NCBI RefSeq assembly: GCF_003999195.1
Contig: NZ_RJVR01000103.1
Span: 1 to 56,239 of the forward strand
Length of the DNA stretch: 56,239 bases
DNA from: Streptomyces soli
GTDB taxonomy: Bacteria > Actinomycetota > Actinomycetes > Streptomycetales > Streptomycetaceae
Reading direction: 5' to 3'
Part shown: positions 36,109 to 44,572 of the stretch, in pieces
Layout: every line of letters starts with the position of its first letter
Position numbering within the stretch: position 1 is the first letter of the stretch
Made by a program: the position numbers and the translations under genes
The notes under the pieces: generated by a model
Told to the model about the DNA's origin: nothing
Database searches by the model: none
What the model saw: the letters and a program-made list of their open reading frames with translations, nothing else

Positions 36109-36151
36109 GTGCTCCCCCTACCCCATCAGTCCCGGCCCAGCACAGAAACGA

Positions 36152-37654
36152 TCAGTCGCAGCCGCAGCCGGGAGCCGCCGCGGGCACCGGCGCCGGGGCG
36201 CCGATCGTCGGCAGGCCCAGCATCACCCCGACCGGCTTGGCCGCCGGGGCCGCGTTGCGCAGTTCCCAGGCGTCGCCCGCCCGCGTACGCCGGACCGCCA
36301 GAGCGGGCTTCTCGGCGAGCAGGTGGTGCGGGGCGGCGTAGGTGATCCCGACGGTGACGACGTCGCCGGGGCGGACGGCCTCCGCGGGCTTCTCGAAGTG
36401 GACGAGCCGGTTGTCCGGGGCCCGTCCCGAGAGGCGGTGGGTGGCGTCGTCCTTGCGGCCCTCGCCCTCGGCGACCAGGACCTCGAGGGTCCGGCCGACC
36501 TGCTTCTTGTTCTCCTCCCAGGAGATCTCCTCCTGGAGGGCGACAAGGCGCATGTAGCGCTCCTGCACGACCTCCTTGGGGATCTGCCCCTCCATGTCGG
36601 CCGCCGGGGTGCCGGGCCGCTTGGAGTACTGGAAGGTGAAGGCCTGCGCGAAGCGCGCCTCGCGCACGACGTGCATGGTCTGCTCGAAGTCCTCCTCGGT
36701 CTCGCCGGGGAAGCCCACGATGATGTCGGTGGAAATGGCGGCGTCGGGCATGGCCGCGCGCACCTTATCGATGATGCCCAGGTAGCGGTCCTGCCGGTAC
36801 GAGCGGCGCATCGCCTTGAGCACCGTGTCCGATCCGGACTGCAGCGGCATGTGGAGCTGGTGCATCACGTTCGGCGTCTCGGCCATCGCCGCGATCACGT
36901 CGTCCGTGAAGTCCCGCGGGTGCGGCGAGGTGAAGCGGACCCGCTCCAGGCCCTCGATCCGCCCGCAGGCACGCAGCAGCTTGCTGAAGGCCTCGCGGTC
37001 GCCGATCTCGGAGCCGTACGCGTTGACGTTCTGCCCGAGGAGGGTGATCTCGGAGACGCCCTCGGCGACCAGCGCCTCGACCTCGGCCAGGATGTCGCCG
37101 GGCCGGCGGTCCTTCTCCTTGCCGCGCAGCGCCGGGACGATGCAGAAGGTGCAGGTGTTGTTGCAACCGACCGAGATCGAGACCCAGGCGGCGTACGCCG
37201 ACTCACGGCGGGTCGGCAGCGTCGAGGGGAAGGCCTCCAGCGACTCGGCGATCTCGACCTGCGCCTCTTCGGCGATACGGGCCCGCTCCAGCAGCACCGG
37301 CAGCTTCCCGATGTTGTGCGTGCCGAAGACCACGTCGACCCATGGCGCCCGCTTGACGATGGTGTCGCGGTCCTTCTGGGCGAGGCAGCCGCCGACGGCG
37401 ATCTGCATGCCGGGCCGCTCCGCCTTCTTGGGCGCCAGCTGTCCGAGGTTGCCGTAGAGCCGGTTGTCGGCGTTCTCCCGCACGGCGCAGGTGTTGAAGA
37501 CGACCACATCCGCCCCGTCGGCGCCCTTGGGCGCGCGGACGTAGCCGGCGTCCTCCAGCAGGCCTGACAGCCGCTCGGAGTCGTGGACGTTCATCTGGCA
37601 CCCGTAGGTGCGGACCTCGTAGGTTCTCAAACCAGCCGCCTCACTCCTGCTCAC
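36152..37654 (-). CDS. miaB: tRNA-2-methylthio-N6-dimethylallyladenosine synthase
   Basis: A 500-aa radical SAM methylthiotransferase that thiomethylates the MiaA product at A37. The N-terminal UPF0004 domain carries three cluster cysteines (TYGCQMN, NTCAVRE, VGGCLAQ). The radical SAM cluster is [14 protein letters not shown], and the C-terminal TRAM domain ends in a short Pro/Ala tail and CGCD. The conserved part starts at TYEVRTYGC; the closest sensible start is the GTG at 37654. A longer frame exists through a GT-repeat from the (CCGTCC)n tract, but its composition argues against it. The Shine-Dalgarno is weak. Confidence 0.96.
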   Translation of the reverse strand: MSRSEAAGLRTYEVRTYGCQMNVHDSERLSGLLEDAGYVRAPKGADGADVVVFNTCAVRENADNRLYGNLGQLAPKKAERPGMQIAVGGCLAQKDRDTIVKRAPWVDVVFGTHNIGKLPVLLERARIAEEAQVEIAESLEAFPSTLPTRRESAYAAWVSISVGCNNTCTFCIVPALRGKEKDRRPGDILAEVEALVAEGVSEITLLGQNVNAYGSEIGDREAFSKLLRACGRIEGLERVRFTSPHPRDFTDDVIAAMAETPNVMHQLHMPLQSGSDTVLKAMRRSYRQDRYLGIIDKVRAAMPDAAISTDIIVGFPGETEEDFEQTMHVVREARFAQAFTFQYSKRPGTPAADMEGQIPKEVVQERYMRLVALQEEISWEENKKQVGRTLEVLVAEGEGRKDDATHRLSGRAPDNRLVHFEKPAEAVRPGDVVTVGITYAAPHHLLAEKPALAVRRTRAGDAWELRNAAPAAKPVGVMLGLPTIGAPAPVPAAAPGCGCD

Positions 37655-37680
37655 CCGTCCAGGGTAAGGGCTGCGATCGG

Positions 37681-37720
37681 CCGTCCCCGTCCCCGTCCCC
37701 GTCCCCGTCCCCGTCCCGTC
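37681..37720. repeat. Hexanucleotide tandem repeat (CCGTCC)6 upstream of miaB
   Basis: Six perfect CCGTCC units run from 37681 to 37716 and continue briefly as CGTCC. The tract lies 27 nt upstream of the miaB GTG start, in the likely promoter or leader. If miaB began further upstream it would encode a (Gly-Thr)n run. Confidence 0.9.
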
Positions 37721-37856
37721 CACGTGCCCGGCGGCCGGCAGCTCGGGCAGCCGGCCTCCGATGTAGCCGGGGCCCGTACGCCGGCCAAGCTGGGCGACCA
37801 TCCCTGGGCGTCGCCCCGGTGACGAGGCAGTTGAGAGGCCGCGGGGAAGGGCCATC

Positions 37857-37990
37857 GTTCAGGGTGGACAGCGCCGGATTGTTGGAGGCGGCCGTGGCCA
37901 CCGGGTCCTTGGACATGCCGTCGAAACTGCCCGCACCCGTCCTGGGAACGGAGTCGCAGGCCGGCCCGAACGGCTCGTCGGCGGAGCTCA
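37857..37990 (-). pseudogene. Fragment of a fasciclin-domain secreted protein
   Basis: About 44 codons read SSADEPFGPACDSVPRTGAG and then FDGMSKDPVATAASNNPALSTL, the start of the mature part of Streptomyces fasciclin-domain lipoproteins. The frame then breaks off into unrelated sequence near 37857. The signal peptide and the whole fasciclin core are missing. It is fused to the truncated sigma factor gene upstream. From 37655 to 37856 I see only the hexamer tract and no other gene. Confidence 0.65.
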
Positions 37991-38321
37991 TCGACGCGTC
38001 TTGACGGTGCCCAGAGGCGTACCGAGCAACTCGGCGACCTCCCGATAGGTCAGCCCGCGGTAGTAGGCGAGGGTGACCGCCTGGCGCTGTAGCTCGGCCA
38101 GCCCGCGCATGCAGCGGCGTACCTGTTCACGTTCCAAGCGGTTCTCGGCCTCCTCGGTCACCTCGTCGAACGCGGGCGTGTGGTCCGGCAGCGCGGCCTC
38201 CGGGCCGGCCACGGCGTCGTACAGCCGCCCGAAAGCCTCCTCGTCGCCCCTGGCGACGGAGCAGCTGCGACAGATCACGCCCCGGCTCTTCCCGGCTGCC
38301 GATCCGTTGCGGTTCTCTCAT
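37988..38321 (-). pseudogene. Decayed SigK-type ECF sigma factor gene
   Basis: From an ATG at 38321 the DNA reads [20 protein letters not shown]. It shifts frame near 38272 into [19 protein letters not shown] (start of region 2), then jumps to [20 protein letters not shown] and [36 protein letters not shown] (region 4), and stops at once. Most of region 2 and the linker (about 85 residues) and the C-terminal tail are absent. SigK-type sigma factors often sit beside fasciclin genes in actinobacteria, which fits the fragment fused to its end. Confidence 0.7.
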
Positions 38322-38423
38322 GCGGCCGTCCCTTTCCGATGGCACATCCCTCAAAAGTCATCCGTCGCCACTCACGCCAGGGATTGGTCGGCATGTCCGC
38401 CGGTCAGCTCCGTACTTTCCTCC

Positions 38424-38460
38424 ATCTGCCATGCCTGGCAGGATCGCCAGGCATGGAGAT
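38424..38460 (+). promoter_or_regulatory. Perfect stem-loop covering the TAXI gene start codon
   Basis: CCATGCCTGGC (38429-38439) pairs perfectly with GCCAGGCATGG (38446-38456). ATCT/AGAT outside extends the stem to 15 bp with one bulged G. The 6-nt loop AGGATC contains the only Shine-Dalgarno-like AGGA, and the right arm contains the ATG at 38453. In RNA this would hide the start codon; as DNA it could equally be an operator. Confidence 0.6.
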
Positions 38461-39430
38461 CCCCCACATCGGCAGGCGCCGCGCCGTGCAGGCGGCATTC
38501 GCGGTGGCGGCGGTGCTCGCGCTGCTGCTGTGGTGGCTGCTGCCGGCGCGCGGGCCGTCATATCCGCAGGGCACGGTGACGTTTTCGACGGGTGTGCGCA
38601 ACGGGGTCTACGACACGTACGGGAAGCTGCTGCGCAGGGATCTGGACACGGATCTGCCGGGGGTGAAGGTGGATCTTCTGCCGTCGCAGGGCTCGGTGGA
38701 CAACGTCAGGTGGGTCGCGACGGGCAAGGCTGACTTCGCGATCGCGGCGGCGGACGCCGTGGCGGACTACCACGAGGCCGGGAAGTCGCGGCTGCGGGCG
38801 TGCGCGCGGCTGTACGACGACTATATGCAGCTGGTGGTCCCGGCGGACTCGCCGATCAATTCGGTGGCCGATCTGCGCGGGAAGCGGGTGGGGATAGGGC
38901 AAAAGTACTCCGGGGTCAATCTGATCACCGGGCGGCTGCTGCGGGCGGCGGGGCTGGACGAGGCGAAGGACCTGACGGCGAGGACGACGGGGATCAACGA
39001 GTCGCCGACGCTGCTGCGAGAGGGGAAGCTCGACGCCTTCTTCTGGTCGGGCGGGCTGCCGACGCAGGCGGTGACGGATCTGTCGAAGACGATGCACGTC
39101 AAGCTGGTGCAACTCGGCGATCTGGTCGGCAAGCTTCACACGCTCTACCCGAACTTCTACCGCCAGGCGGTGATGCCTGCGGACGCGTACCCGGACATCG
39201 CGGGCGGCAAGTCCGTGAAGACCCTGGCGGTGGCCAACCTGCTGGTGACGACCGACCGGGCGGACGCGGGGCTGGTGGAGCGGGTCACCCGCACGGTGAT
39301 CGACAGCAGGGACAGGATCGGCGCCCGCGTGCACGCCGCGCAGCTGGTGGATCTGCGGACGGCGGTGTTCACGGACCCGCTGGAGCTGCACGAGGGGGCT
39401 CTGCGCTATTACCGATCGGTTAAACCGTAA
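38453..39430 (+). CDS. Orphan TAXI-family (TRAP-associated) solute-binding protein
   Basis: A 325-aa protein with an N-terminal membrane anchor or uncleaved signal (11-30) and an extracytoplasmic binding domain: TVTFSTGVRNGVYDTYGKLL, DLLPSQGSVDNVRWVATGKADFAIAAADA and LRGKRVGIGQKYSGVNLITGRLLRAAGL are typical of TAXI proteins. No TRAP permease (DctM-type) is nearby, so it cannot import alone and may act as a sensor. Some TAXI proteins bind glutamate, and it lies in a glutamate uptake locus, so glutamate or a relative is a guess. An ATG at 38393 is an alternative start, in which case the hairpin is internal. Confidence 0.88.
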   Translation: MEIPHIGRRRAVQAAFAVAAVLALLLWWLLPARGPSYPQGTVTFSTGVRNGVYDTYGKLLRRDLDTDLPGVKVDLLPSQGSVDNVRWVATGKADFAIAAADAVADYHEAGKSRLRACARLYDDYMQLVVPADSPINSVADLRGKRVGIGQKYSGVNLITGRLLRAAGLDEAKDLTARTTGINESPTLLREGKLDAFFWSGGLPTQAVTDLSKTMHVKLVQLGDLVGKLHTLYPNFYRQAVMPADAYPDIAGGKSVKTLAVANLLVTTDRADAGLVERVTRTVIDSRDRIGARVHAAQLVDLRTAVFTDPLELHEGALRYYRSVKP

Positions 39431-39555
39431 GGAATCGGCGGTCCGGTACGGGCGTTGCGCCCCGACATGTGATCATCACCCACCCCGGGGCCGATGTTGT
39501 TCGCGGCCAAGGCCCCCTAACCTGTTGCCGACCACGTATCAATGGGGGCACACGC

Positions 39556-41391
39556 ATGAGTTCTGGGGGAATGCCGCACACCCTCATCGATGGGCGCTAC
39601 GAGTTGCAGCGCCAGCTCGGTCGCGGCGGTATGGGCGTGGTGTGGGAGGCGTACGACAACCGGTTGAGCCGTCAGGTCGCGGTGAAGGAGCTGCTGTTCC
39701 GCGGCGCCCTGGACCCGGACACGCAGGCGCAGTGGGTGGAGCGGGCGCGGCGTGAGGCACAGGCCATCGCGCGGATCGGGCATGAGCATGTGGTCGCGGT
39801 CCATGACGTGATCGAGGCCGAGGGCCAGGTCTGGATCGTGATGGAACAGGTCAACCCGCATTCGCTGGCGGACCAGTTGCGCGAGCAGGGGCGGCTGCCG
39901 GCGCTGCACGCGGCCCGGATCGGGCTCGAGGTGCTGCGCGGGCTGCGGGCGGTGCACGCGGCGGGGGTGCTGCACCGGGATGTGAAGCCGCACAACATCC
40001 TGTTCCGGCGGGACGGCCGGGCGGTGCTGATGGACTTCGGGATCGCGACCTTCGAGGGCGCGGCCCAGGTGACCCGGCTGCACGAGACGGTGGGCACGCC
40101 GCAGTATCTGGCCCCCGAGCTGTCGGAGCCCGCCTCGCGGACCCCGCGTGAGGCGACGCCGGCGGCGGACCTGTGGTCGCTGGGCGTGACCCTGTACGAG
40201 ACGGTCGAGGGCCGCGCGCCCTTCCGGGGACCGACGCCGTACGAGGTACTGGAGGCGGTACGCACCACCGAGCCGCCGCCGATGGAGCACGCCGGGCCGC
40301 TGCGTCCGCTGATCGAGGGGCTGCTGGTCAAGGAGCCGACGGCGCGGCTGACGGCGGAGCGCGCGGAACAGCTGCTGCAGCACGTGGCGCAGGAGACCCC
40401 GCATCCCCTGGCCGGATATCCGACCGGCTACGACCCGCAGGCCACCCAGGTCACTCCGCCGCCCCTGCGGCCGGACCCGACGCCCGATCCCCCGCAACCC
40501 CCGAGGCCCCCGTGGTCCCGGCGGCGCTGGGTGGCGGCCACGGCCGGCGTGGTGGGGCTCGCGGTACTGGCGACGGCGGGCTGGTTCGCGGTGGACCGGC
40601 TGCGTACGCCGGAGGGGCCGTCGCTGTCCAGCTCGGCGACGTACCAGGCGGCGAAGCAGCGTGGCTACCTGGTCATAGGCGTCAAGAGCGACCAGCCCGG
40701 CCTCAGCGAGAAATCGGACACCGCCAACGGCGGCTACGAGGGCTTCGACATCGACCTGGCCTGGGCCGTCGCGAAACAGCTGGGCTTCAGCCATGTGCGT
40801 TTCAAGGTTGTCGACACCCAGAGCCGGGAATGGATGCTCAGCTCCGGCAGCGTCGACCTGATAGTGGCCAGCTACTCCATCACCGCGGACCGCAAAGAGA
40901 CGGTGGACTTCGCCGGTCCCTACTACGTCGCCGGGCAGGACTTCCTCGTACGGAAGGACGAGAAGGATGTGACCGGGGCGCAGGACCTCTACGACCGCGA
41001 CGTCTGTACGGTGACCGACTCGACGCCCGCCAACCGGCTGCGCACGAAGTATCCACGGATAAGGACCGAGCTGCGGGCCTCGTACGGCCAGTGCCTGAAC
41101 CAGCTGCTGGCCGGAACGGTCGACGCGGTCTCCACGGACAACATCATCCTGGCCGGATACCGGGCTCAGCACCCGACGCAACTGCGGCTGCTCGACGCCC
41201 CGTTCAGCGAGGAGTTCTACGGGGTGGGGCTCCATCAGGACGAGCCCGCGTTGAAGAGCGCCGTCTGCGAGGCCATAAAGAACCAGATCTCCTCGGGCCG
41301 CTGGAAGACGTCCTACGCGAAGCATCTGAAGCCGCTGACGGACAAGGAGCTGAACGACCAGCGGCCGCCCGAGCCGACGGAGTGCAATTAG
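39556..41391 (+). CDS. Ser/Thr protein kinase with an extracytoplasmic GluB-like binding domain
   Basis: A 611-aa membrane kinase. The cytoplasmic kinase domain (about 14-275) is complete: GRGGMGVV, K44, HRDVKPHN (D142), MDFGIA (D160) and TVGTPQYLAPE. A Pro-rich linker (290-320), one TM helix (325-346) and a C-terminal SBP_bac_3 domain (about 358-600) follow. That domain is close to GluB, encoded 3 kb away: GYEGFDIDLAWAVAKQLGF, VDFAGPYYVAGQDFLVRK and DAPFSEEFYGVGL have direct counterparts. An amino-acid ligand, likely glutamate or aspartate, is inferred to switch phosphorylation. The ATG at 39556 follows GGGGG. Its stop overlaps the convergent gluK by 4 bp. Confidence 0.93.
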   Translation: MSSGGMPHTLIDGRYELQRQLGRGGMGVVWEAYDNRLSRQVAVKELLFRGALDPDTQAQWVERARREAQAIARIGHEHVVAVHDVIEAEGQVWIVMEQVNPHSLADQLREQGRLPALHAARIGLEVLRGLRAVHAAGVLHRDVKPHNILFRRDGRAVLMDFGIATFEGAAQVTRLHETVGTPQYLAPELSEPASRTPREATPAADLWSLGVTLYETVEGRAPFRGPTPYEVLEAVRTTEPPPMEHAGPLRPLIEGLLVKEPTARLTAERAEQLLQHVAQETPHPLAGYPTGYDPQATQVTPPPLRPDPTPDPPQPPRPPWSRRRWVAATAGVVGLAVLATAGWFAVDRLRTPEGPSLSSSATYQAAKQRGYLVIGVKSDQPGLSEKSDTANGGYEGFDIDLAWAVAKQLGFSHVRFKVVDTQSREWMLSSGSVDLIVASYSITADRKETVDFAGPYYVAGQDFLVRKDEKDVTGAQDLYDRDVCTVTDSTPANRLRTKYPRIRTELRASYGQCLNQLLAGTVDAVSTDNIILAGYRAQHPTQLRLLDAPFSEEFYGVGLHQDEPALKSAVCEAIKNQISSGRWKTSYAKHLKPLTDKELNDQRPPEPTECN

Positions 41392-42776
41392 GGCGCGGTG
41401 CGCGGCACGGTGAGGGTCACGCGCAGGCCGCGGGGGTCGTTGGGCGCGTACGAGAGTGAGCCGCCACCCTGGGCGAGCAGGACGCGGGCGATGGACAGGC
41501 CGAGGCCGGAGCCGTCGATGTTCTGGTGGCGGGGGGAACGCCAGAAACGGTCGCCGATGCGGGCGATCTCGTCGTCGGTGAGGCCGGGGCCGCTGTCCGC
41601 GACGGTCACGGCGACGCTTTCGCCGCGGGTTTCGGTTGAAACACACACGGATTCGCCCTGAGGAGTGAATTTCAGGGCGTTGTCGACAATGGCGTCCAGT
41701 GCGCTGGACAGCGCGACCGGGTCCGCCCAGCCGGTCACGGCGACCACGCCGGTGTAGTCGAGCTCCACTCCCTCGCGGATGGCGACCGGCAGCCAGGCCT
41801 CGACCCGCTCGGCGGCGAGGGCGGCGATGTCGGTGAGGGCGAGGTCGGCCTCGGCGTGCTCGGCCAGGGCCAGGCCGAGGAGGTCGTCGAGGACGGAGGC
41901 GAGGCGCTTGCCCTCCTCGCGGACCTTGCCGACCTCCTCGTGGCCGGTAGGGAGTTCGAGGCCGAGCAGCTCGATCCGCAGCAGCAGGGCGGACAGCGGG
42001 TTGCGCAGCTGGTGGGAGGCGTCGGCGACGAAGGCACGCTGCTGGTCGAGGACTTCCTCGACGTTGTCGGCCATCTCGTTGAAGGAGCGGGCGAGGCGGC
42101 GCAGCTCGGGCGGCCCGCCGGCCGCCGCGACCCGGGACTTCATCCGCCCGGTGGCGATGTCGTGGGTGACCCGGTCCAGGATCCGCACCGGCCGCAGCAC
42201 CCAGCCGGCCAGCCGGAAGGCGGCCATGACGGCGACGACCATCGCGGCGAGTTCGCCGGCGGCGAGCAGCAGCCAGTTGCGCAGGATGCGGGAGCGCATG
42301 GCGCCGGTGGGCGAGTCGGTGAGGACGACGGCGATCACATCCCCGTCGCGTACGACGGGCGAGGCGACGGCGATGGTGCGGCGCTGCCAAGGCCAGACCT
42401 GCGGGGGGTCGTGGCTGCGGCGGCTGGCGAGCGCCTCGGTGTAGGCGGTGTAGGCCTCACCCTTCGCTGGGACCTGCCACTTCTCGGGCGCGGCGGCCAT
42501 CGCGGGCAGGTCGCGCTTGCGGTAGAAGACGCCGACCCGGATCCCGTAGACCTCCTGGTAGCGGCTCAGTTCGGACTGCAGGGTGCCGCGCCGCTCGTCG
42601 TCGGCGGGGCCGGTCACGTACTGGGCGAGCGCGGCGAAGCGGGTGGTGTCGTCGATCCGGTCGACGACGACACGCTGCTGCTGGGCGGCGGCCAGGCTCG
42701 CGGCGAGCGGGAAGCCGAGGGCGAGCAGGACTCCGGCCAGCAGGACGATGAGCAGCGGGAGCAGGCGTGAGCGCAA
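41388..42776 (-). CDS. gluK: Sensor histidine kinase of the glutamate uptake locus
   Basis: A 462-aa membrane kinase: TM1 (5-27), an extracytoplasmic sensor of about 135 residues (VYGIRVGVFYRKRDLP; TIAVASPVVRDGDVIAVVL), TM2 (167-190), HAMP, a dimerisation domain with phospho-accepting H255 (ADASHQLRNPLSALLL), and an ATPase domain (IVDNALKFTP, ADSGPGL, GSGLGLSIARVL). In S. coelicolor the system at this place was named GluR-GluK and linked to extracellular glutamate and gluABCD. The start appears to be a TTG at 42776, 10 nt after the gluR stop, without a clear Shine-Dalgarno, so translation is probably coupled. Confidence 0.92.
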   Translation of the reverse strand: MRSRLLPLLIVLLAGVLLALGFPLAASLAAAQQQRVVVDRIDDTTRFAALAQYVTGPADDERRGTLQSELSRYQEVYGIRVGVFYRKRDLPAMAAAPEKWQVPAKGEAYTAYTEALASRRSHDPPQVWPWQRRTIAVASPVVRDGDVIAVVLTDSPTGAMRSRILRNWLLLAAGELAAMVVAVMAAFRLAGWVLRPVRILDRVTHDIATGRMKSRVAAAGGPPELRRLARSFNEMADNVEEVLDQQRAFVADASHQLRNPLSALLLRIELLGLELPTGHEEVGKVREEGKRLASVLDDLLGLALAEHAEADLALTDIAALAAERVEAWLPVAIREGVELDYTGVVAVTGWADPVALSSALDAIVDNALKFTPQGESVCVSTETRGESVAVTVADSGPGLTDDEIARIGDRFWRSPRHQNIDGSGLGLSIARVLLAQGGGSLSYAPNDPRGLRVTLTVPRTAP

Positions 42777-42786
42777 GGTGACCGGC

Positions 42787-43503
42787 CTAGGCCGGGACGA
42801 CGAGGCGGTAGCCGACCCCGCGCACGGTCTCGATCAGGGCGGGCAGCCGCAGCTTGGAGCGCAGGGACGCGACATGCACCTCCAGGGTGCGGCCGGTCCC
42901 CTCCCAGCTGGTCCGCCAGACCTCGCTGATGATCTGCTCGCGGCGGAAGACCACGCCGGGCCGCTGGGCGAGCAGCGCGAGGAGGTCGAACTCCTTGCGG
43001 GTGAGCGCGATGTCCTCGCCCTCCACGGTGACCCTGCGGGTCGGCAGCTCTACGGACACCGGTCCGAGCCACAGCGCGCCGGGCTGCGGCCGCAGTACGG
43101 GGTCCTGGGCGGCCGGGAGCGCCTCGGCGGCCTCCTGCGTGTGGCGGCGGGCGACGGCGTGGATGCGGGCCAGCAGCTCTCCGGTGTCGTAGGGCTTGAC
43201 CACGTAGTCGTCGGCGCCGAGATTGAGACCATGGATCCGGGAGCGTACGTCGGCCCGGGCGGTCACCATGATCACCGGGATGGCGGCCTGGCGGCGTATG
43301 CGGCTGCACACCTCGAAGCCGTCCTGGTCGGGCAGGCCGAGGTCGAGCAGCACGACGTCGTAGGCGGGGCCCGGTTCGGGCAACAGGGCCCGCAGCGCCT
43401 CCTCGCCGTTGCGGGCGTGGGTCACCGACAGGCCGTGCTTACGGAGCACGGCCGCCAGTGCGGCGGCAACCCGTTCGTCGTCCTCGACCAGCAGCAGTCG
43501 CAT
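42787..43503 (-). CDS. gluR: OmpR-family response regulator of the glutamate uptake locus
   Basis: A 238-aa regulator. The receiver domain has the acidic pocket LVEDDE, phosphorylation site D54 (VVLLDLGLPDQDG), the T/S in VTARAD and the K in VVKPYDTGEL. The C-terminal winged helix (about 130-236) includes LTRKEFDLLALLAQRPGVVFRREQII and RTLEVHVASLRSKLR. It is first in the gluR-gluK operon and divergent from gluA, whose promoter it probably activates. Confidence 0.94.
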   Translation of the reverse strand: MRLLLVEDDERVAAALAAVLRKHGLSVTHARNGEEALRALLPEPGPAYDVVLLDLGLPDQDGFEVCSRIRRQAAIPVIMVTARADVRSRIHGLNLGADDYVVKPYDTGELLARIHAVARRHTQEAAEALPAAQDPVLRPQPGALWLGPVSVELPTRRVTVEGEDIALTRKEFDLLALLAQRPGVVFRREQIISEVWRTSWEGTGRTLEVHVASLRSKLRLPALIETVRGVGYRLVVPA

Positions 43504-43767
43504 TGTGGATCCCTCCCTTCGCGCTCCCGCAATGATGCCCTTACCAGGAATACAGGCGGATGATCATCATGTGCGTCAAGGGTCGTCCACGCCGCTCGGG
43601 TGACTGTTACGCAGCCGGTACGCGACATGGAAACCCGTTCACCCAGCGTGCTGGTGCGTGATCGGATCGTAACCCTCAAGTTCCGCTCAGATGTGATGAC
43701 CGGGCGTGGCGATCATTCATAGGGTCTTCCCAACCGCCCTGAGCCAATGAGGATGGAGCGCCCACCG
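43504..43767. promoter_or_regulatory. gluR-gluA divergent control region
   Basis: 264 nt without a gene. It contains a direct repeat of GTTACGC (43606-43612) and GGTACGC (43617-43623) at 11-bp spacing, which is the usual layout for an OmpR-type dimer site, and a further GTAAC at about 43667. I assign these only as candidate GluR sites. No clear consensus promoter is visible for either gene. Confidence 0.4.
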
Positions 43768-44520
43768 ATGACCGAAGTCTCGGCGACCGACCTGGTCGTC
43801 CTGAAGGACGTCAACAAGCACTTCGGTGCTCTGCACGTCCTTCAGGACATCGACCTGACCATCGCCCGCGGCGAGGTCGTTGTCGTCATCGGGCCCTCCG
43901 GGTCCGGCAAGTCCACGCTGTGCCGGGCCATCAACCGCCTGGAGACGATCGACTCGGGCCACATCACCATCGACGACAAGCCGCTCCCCGCCGAGGGCAA
44001 GGAGCTGGCGCGGCTGCGCGCCGACGTCGGCATGGTGTTCCAGTCGTTCAACCTCTTCGCGCACCGCACCGTGCTGGAGAACGTCACGCTCGGGCAGATC
44101 AAGGTGCGCAAGACGGACAAGAAGGCCGCCGAGGAGAAGGCCCGCACCCTGCTGGACCGGGTGGGCGTGGGCAACCAGGCGGACAAGTACCCGGCGCAGT
44201 TGTCGGGCGGCCAGCAGCAGCGTGTGGCGATCGCGCGGGCATTGGCGATGGATCCGAAGGTGATGCTGTTCGACGAACCCACGTCCGCACTCGACCCTGA
44301 GATGATCAACGAGGTGCTGGAGGTCATGCAGCAGCTCGCCAGGGACGGTATGACGATGATCGTGGTCACCCACGAGATGGGCTTCGCCCGGTCCGCTGCC
44401 AACCGCGTGGTGTTCATGGCGGACGGCCGGATCGTCGAGCAGGCGACCCCGGACCAGTTCTTCAGCAACCCCCGGAGCGACCGGGCCAAGGACTTTCTGT
44501 CGAAGATCCTCCACCACTGA
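43768..44520 (+). CDS. gluA: Glutamate ABC transporter ATP-binding protein
   Basis: A 250-aa ATPase of the polar amino acid uptake family. Walker A is [10 protein letters not shown], the Q-loop is VFQSFNLF, the signature is [15 protein letters not shown], Walker B is [12 protein letters not shown] and the switch His is in VVTHEMGF. It energises import through GluC-GluD at the membrane. The ATG at 43768 ([11 protein letters not shown]) is used; an ATG at 43753 is also possible, and neither has a canonical Shine-Dalgarno. First gene of gluABCD. Confidence 0.95.
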   Translation: MTEVSATDLVVLKDVNKHFGALHVLQDIDLTIARGEVVVVIGPSGSGKSTLCRAINRLETIDSGHITIDDKPLPAEGKELARLRADVGMVFQSFNLFAHRTVLENVTLGQIKVRKTDKKAAEEKARTLLDRVGVGNQADKYPAQLSGGQQQRVAIARALAMDPKVMLFDEPTSALDPEMINEVLEVMQQLARDGMTMIVVTHEMGFARSAANRVVFMADGRIVEQATPDQFFSNPRSDRAKDFLSKILHH

Positions 44521-44572
44521 GATGATCTTGACGACTGAACTTGACGACGACCTGACAACAAAGGGACTTCCC

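Noticed and set aside
37681..37720. Hexamer tract as a CRISPR-like array
   Set aside because: Units are 6 bp with no spacers and no cas genes are present; it is a simple microsatellite.
37654..37855. Longer miaB start upstream through the repeat
   Set aside because: The extra residues are Pro/Gly/Arg-rich plus a Gly-Thr repeat and are unlike MiaB N-termini; the conserved region begins right after the GTG at 37654.
39517..42390. 957-codon open frame on the minus strand across the kinase gene and gluK
   Set aside because: It runs opposite a clear Ser/Thr kinase with all catalytic motifs and out of frame over gluK; residue content is His/Arg/Pro-rich, typical of a shadow frame.
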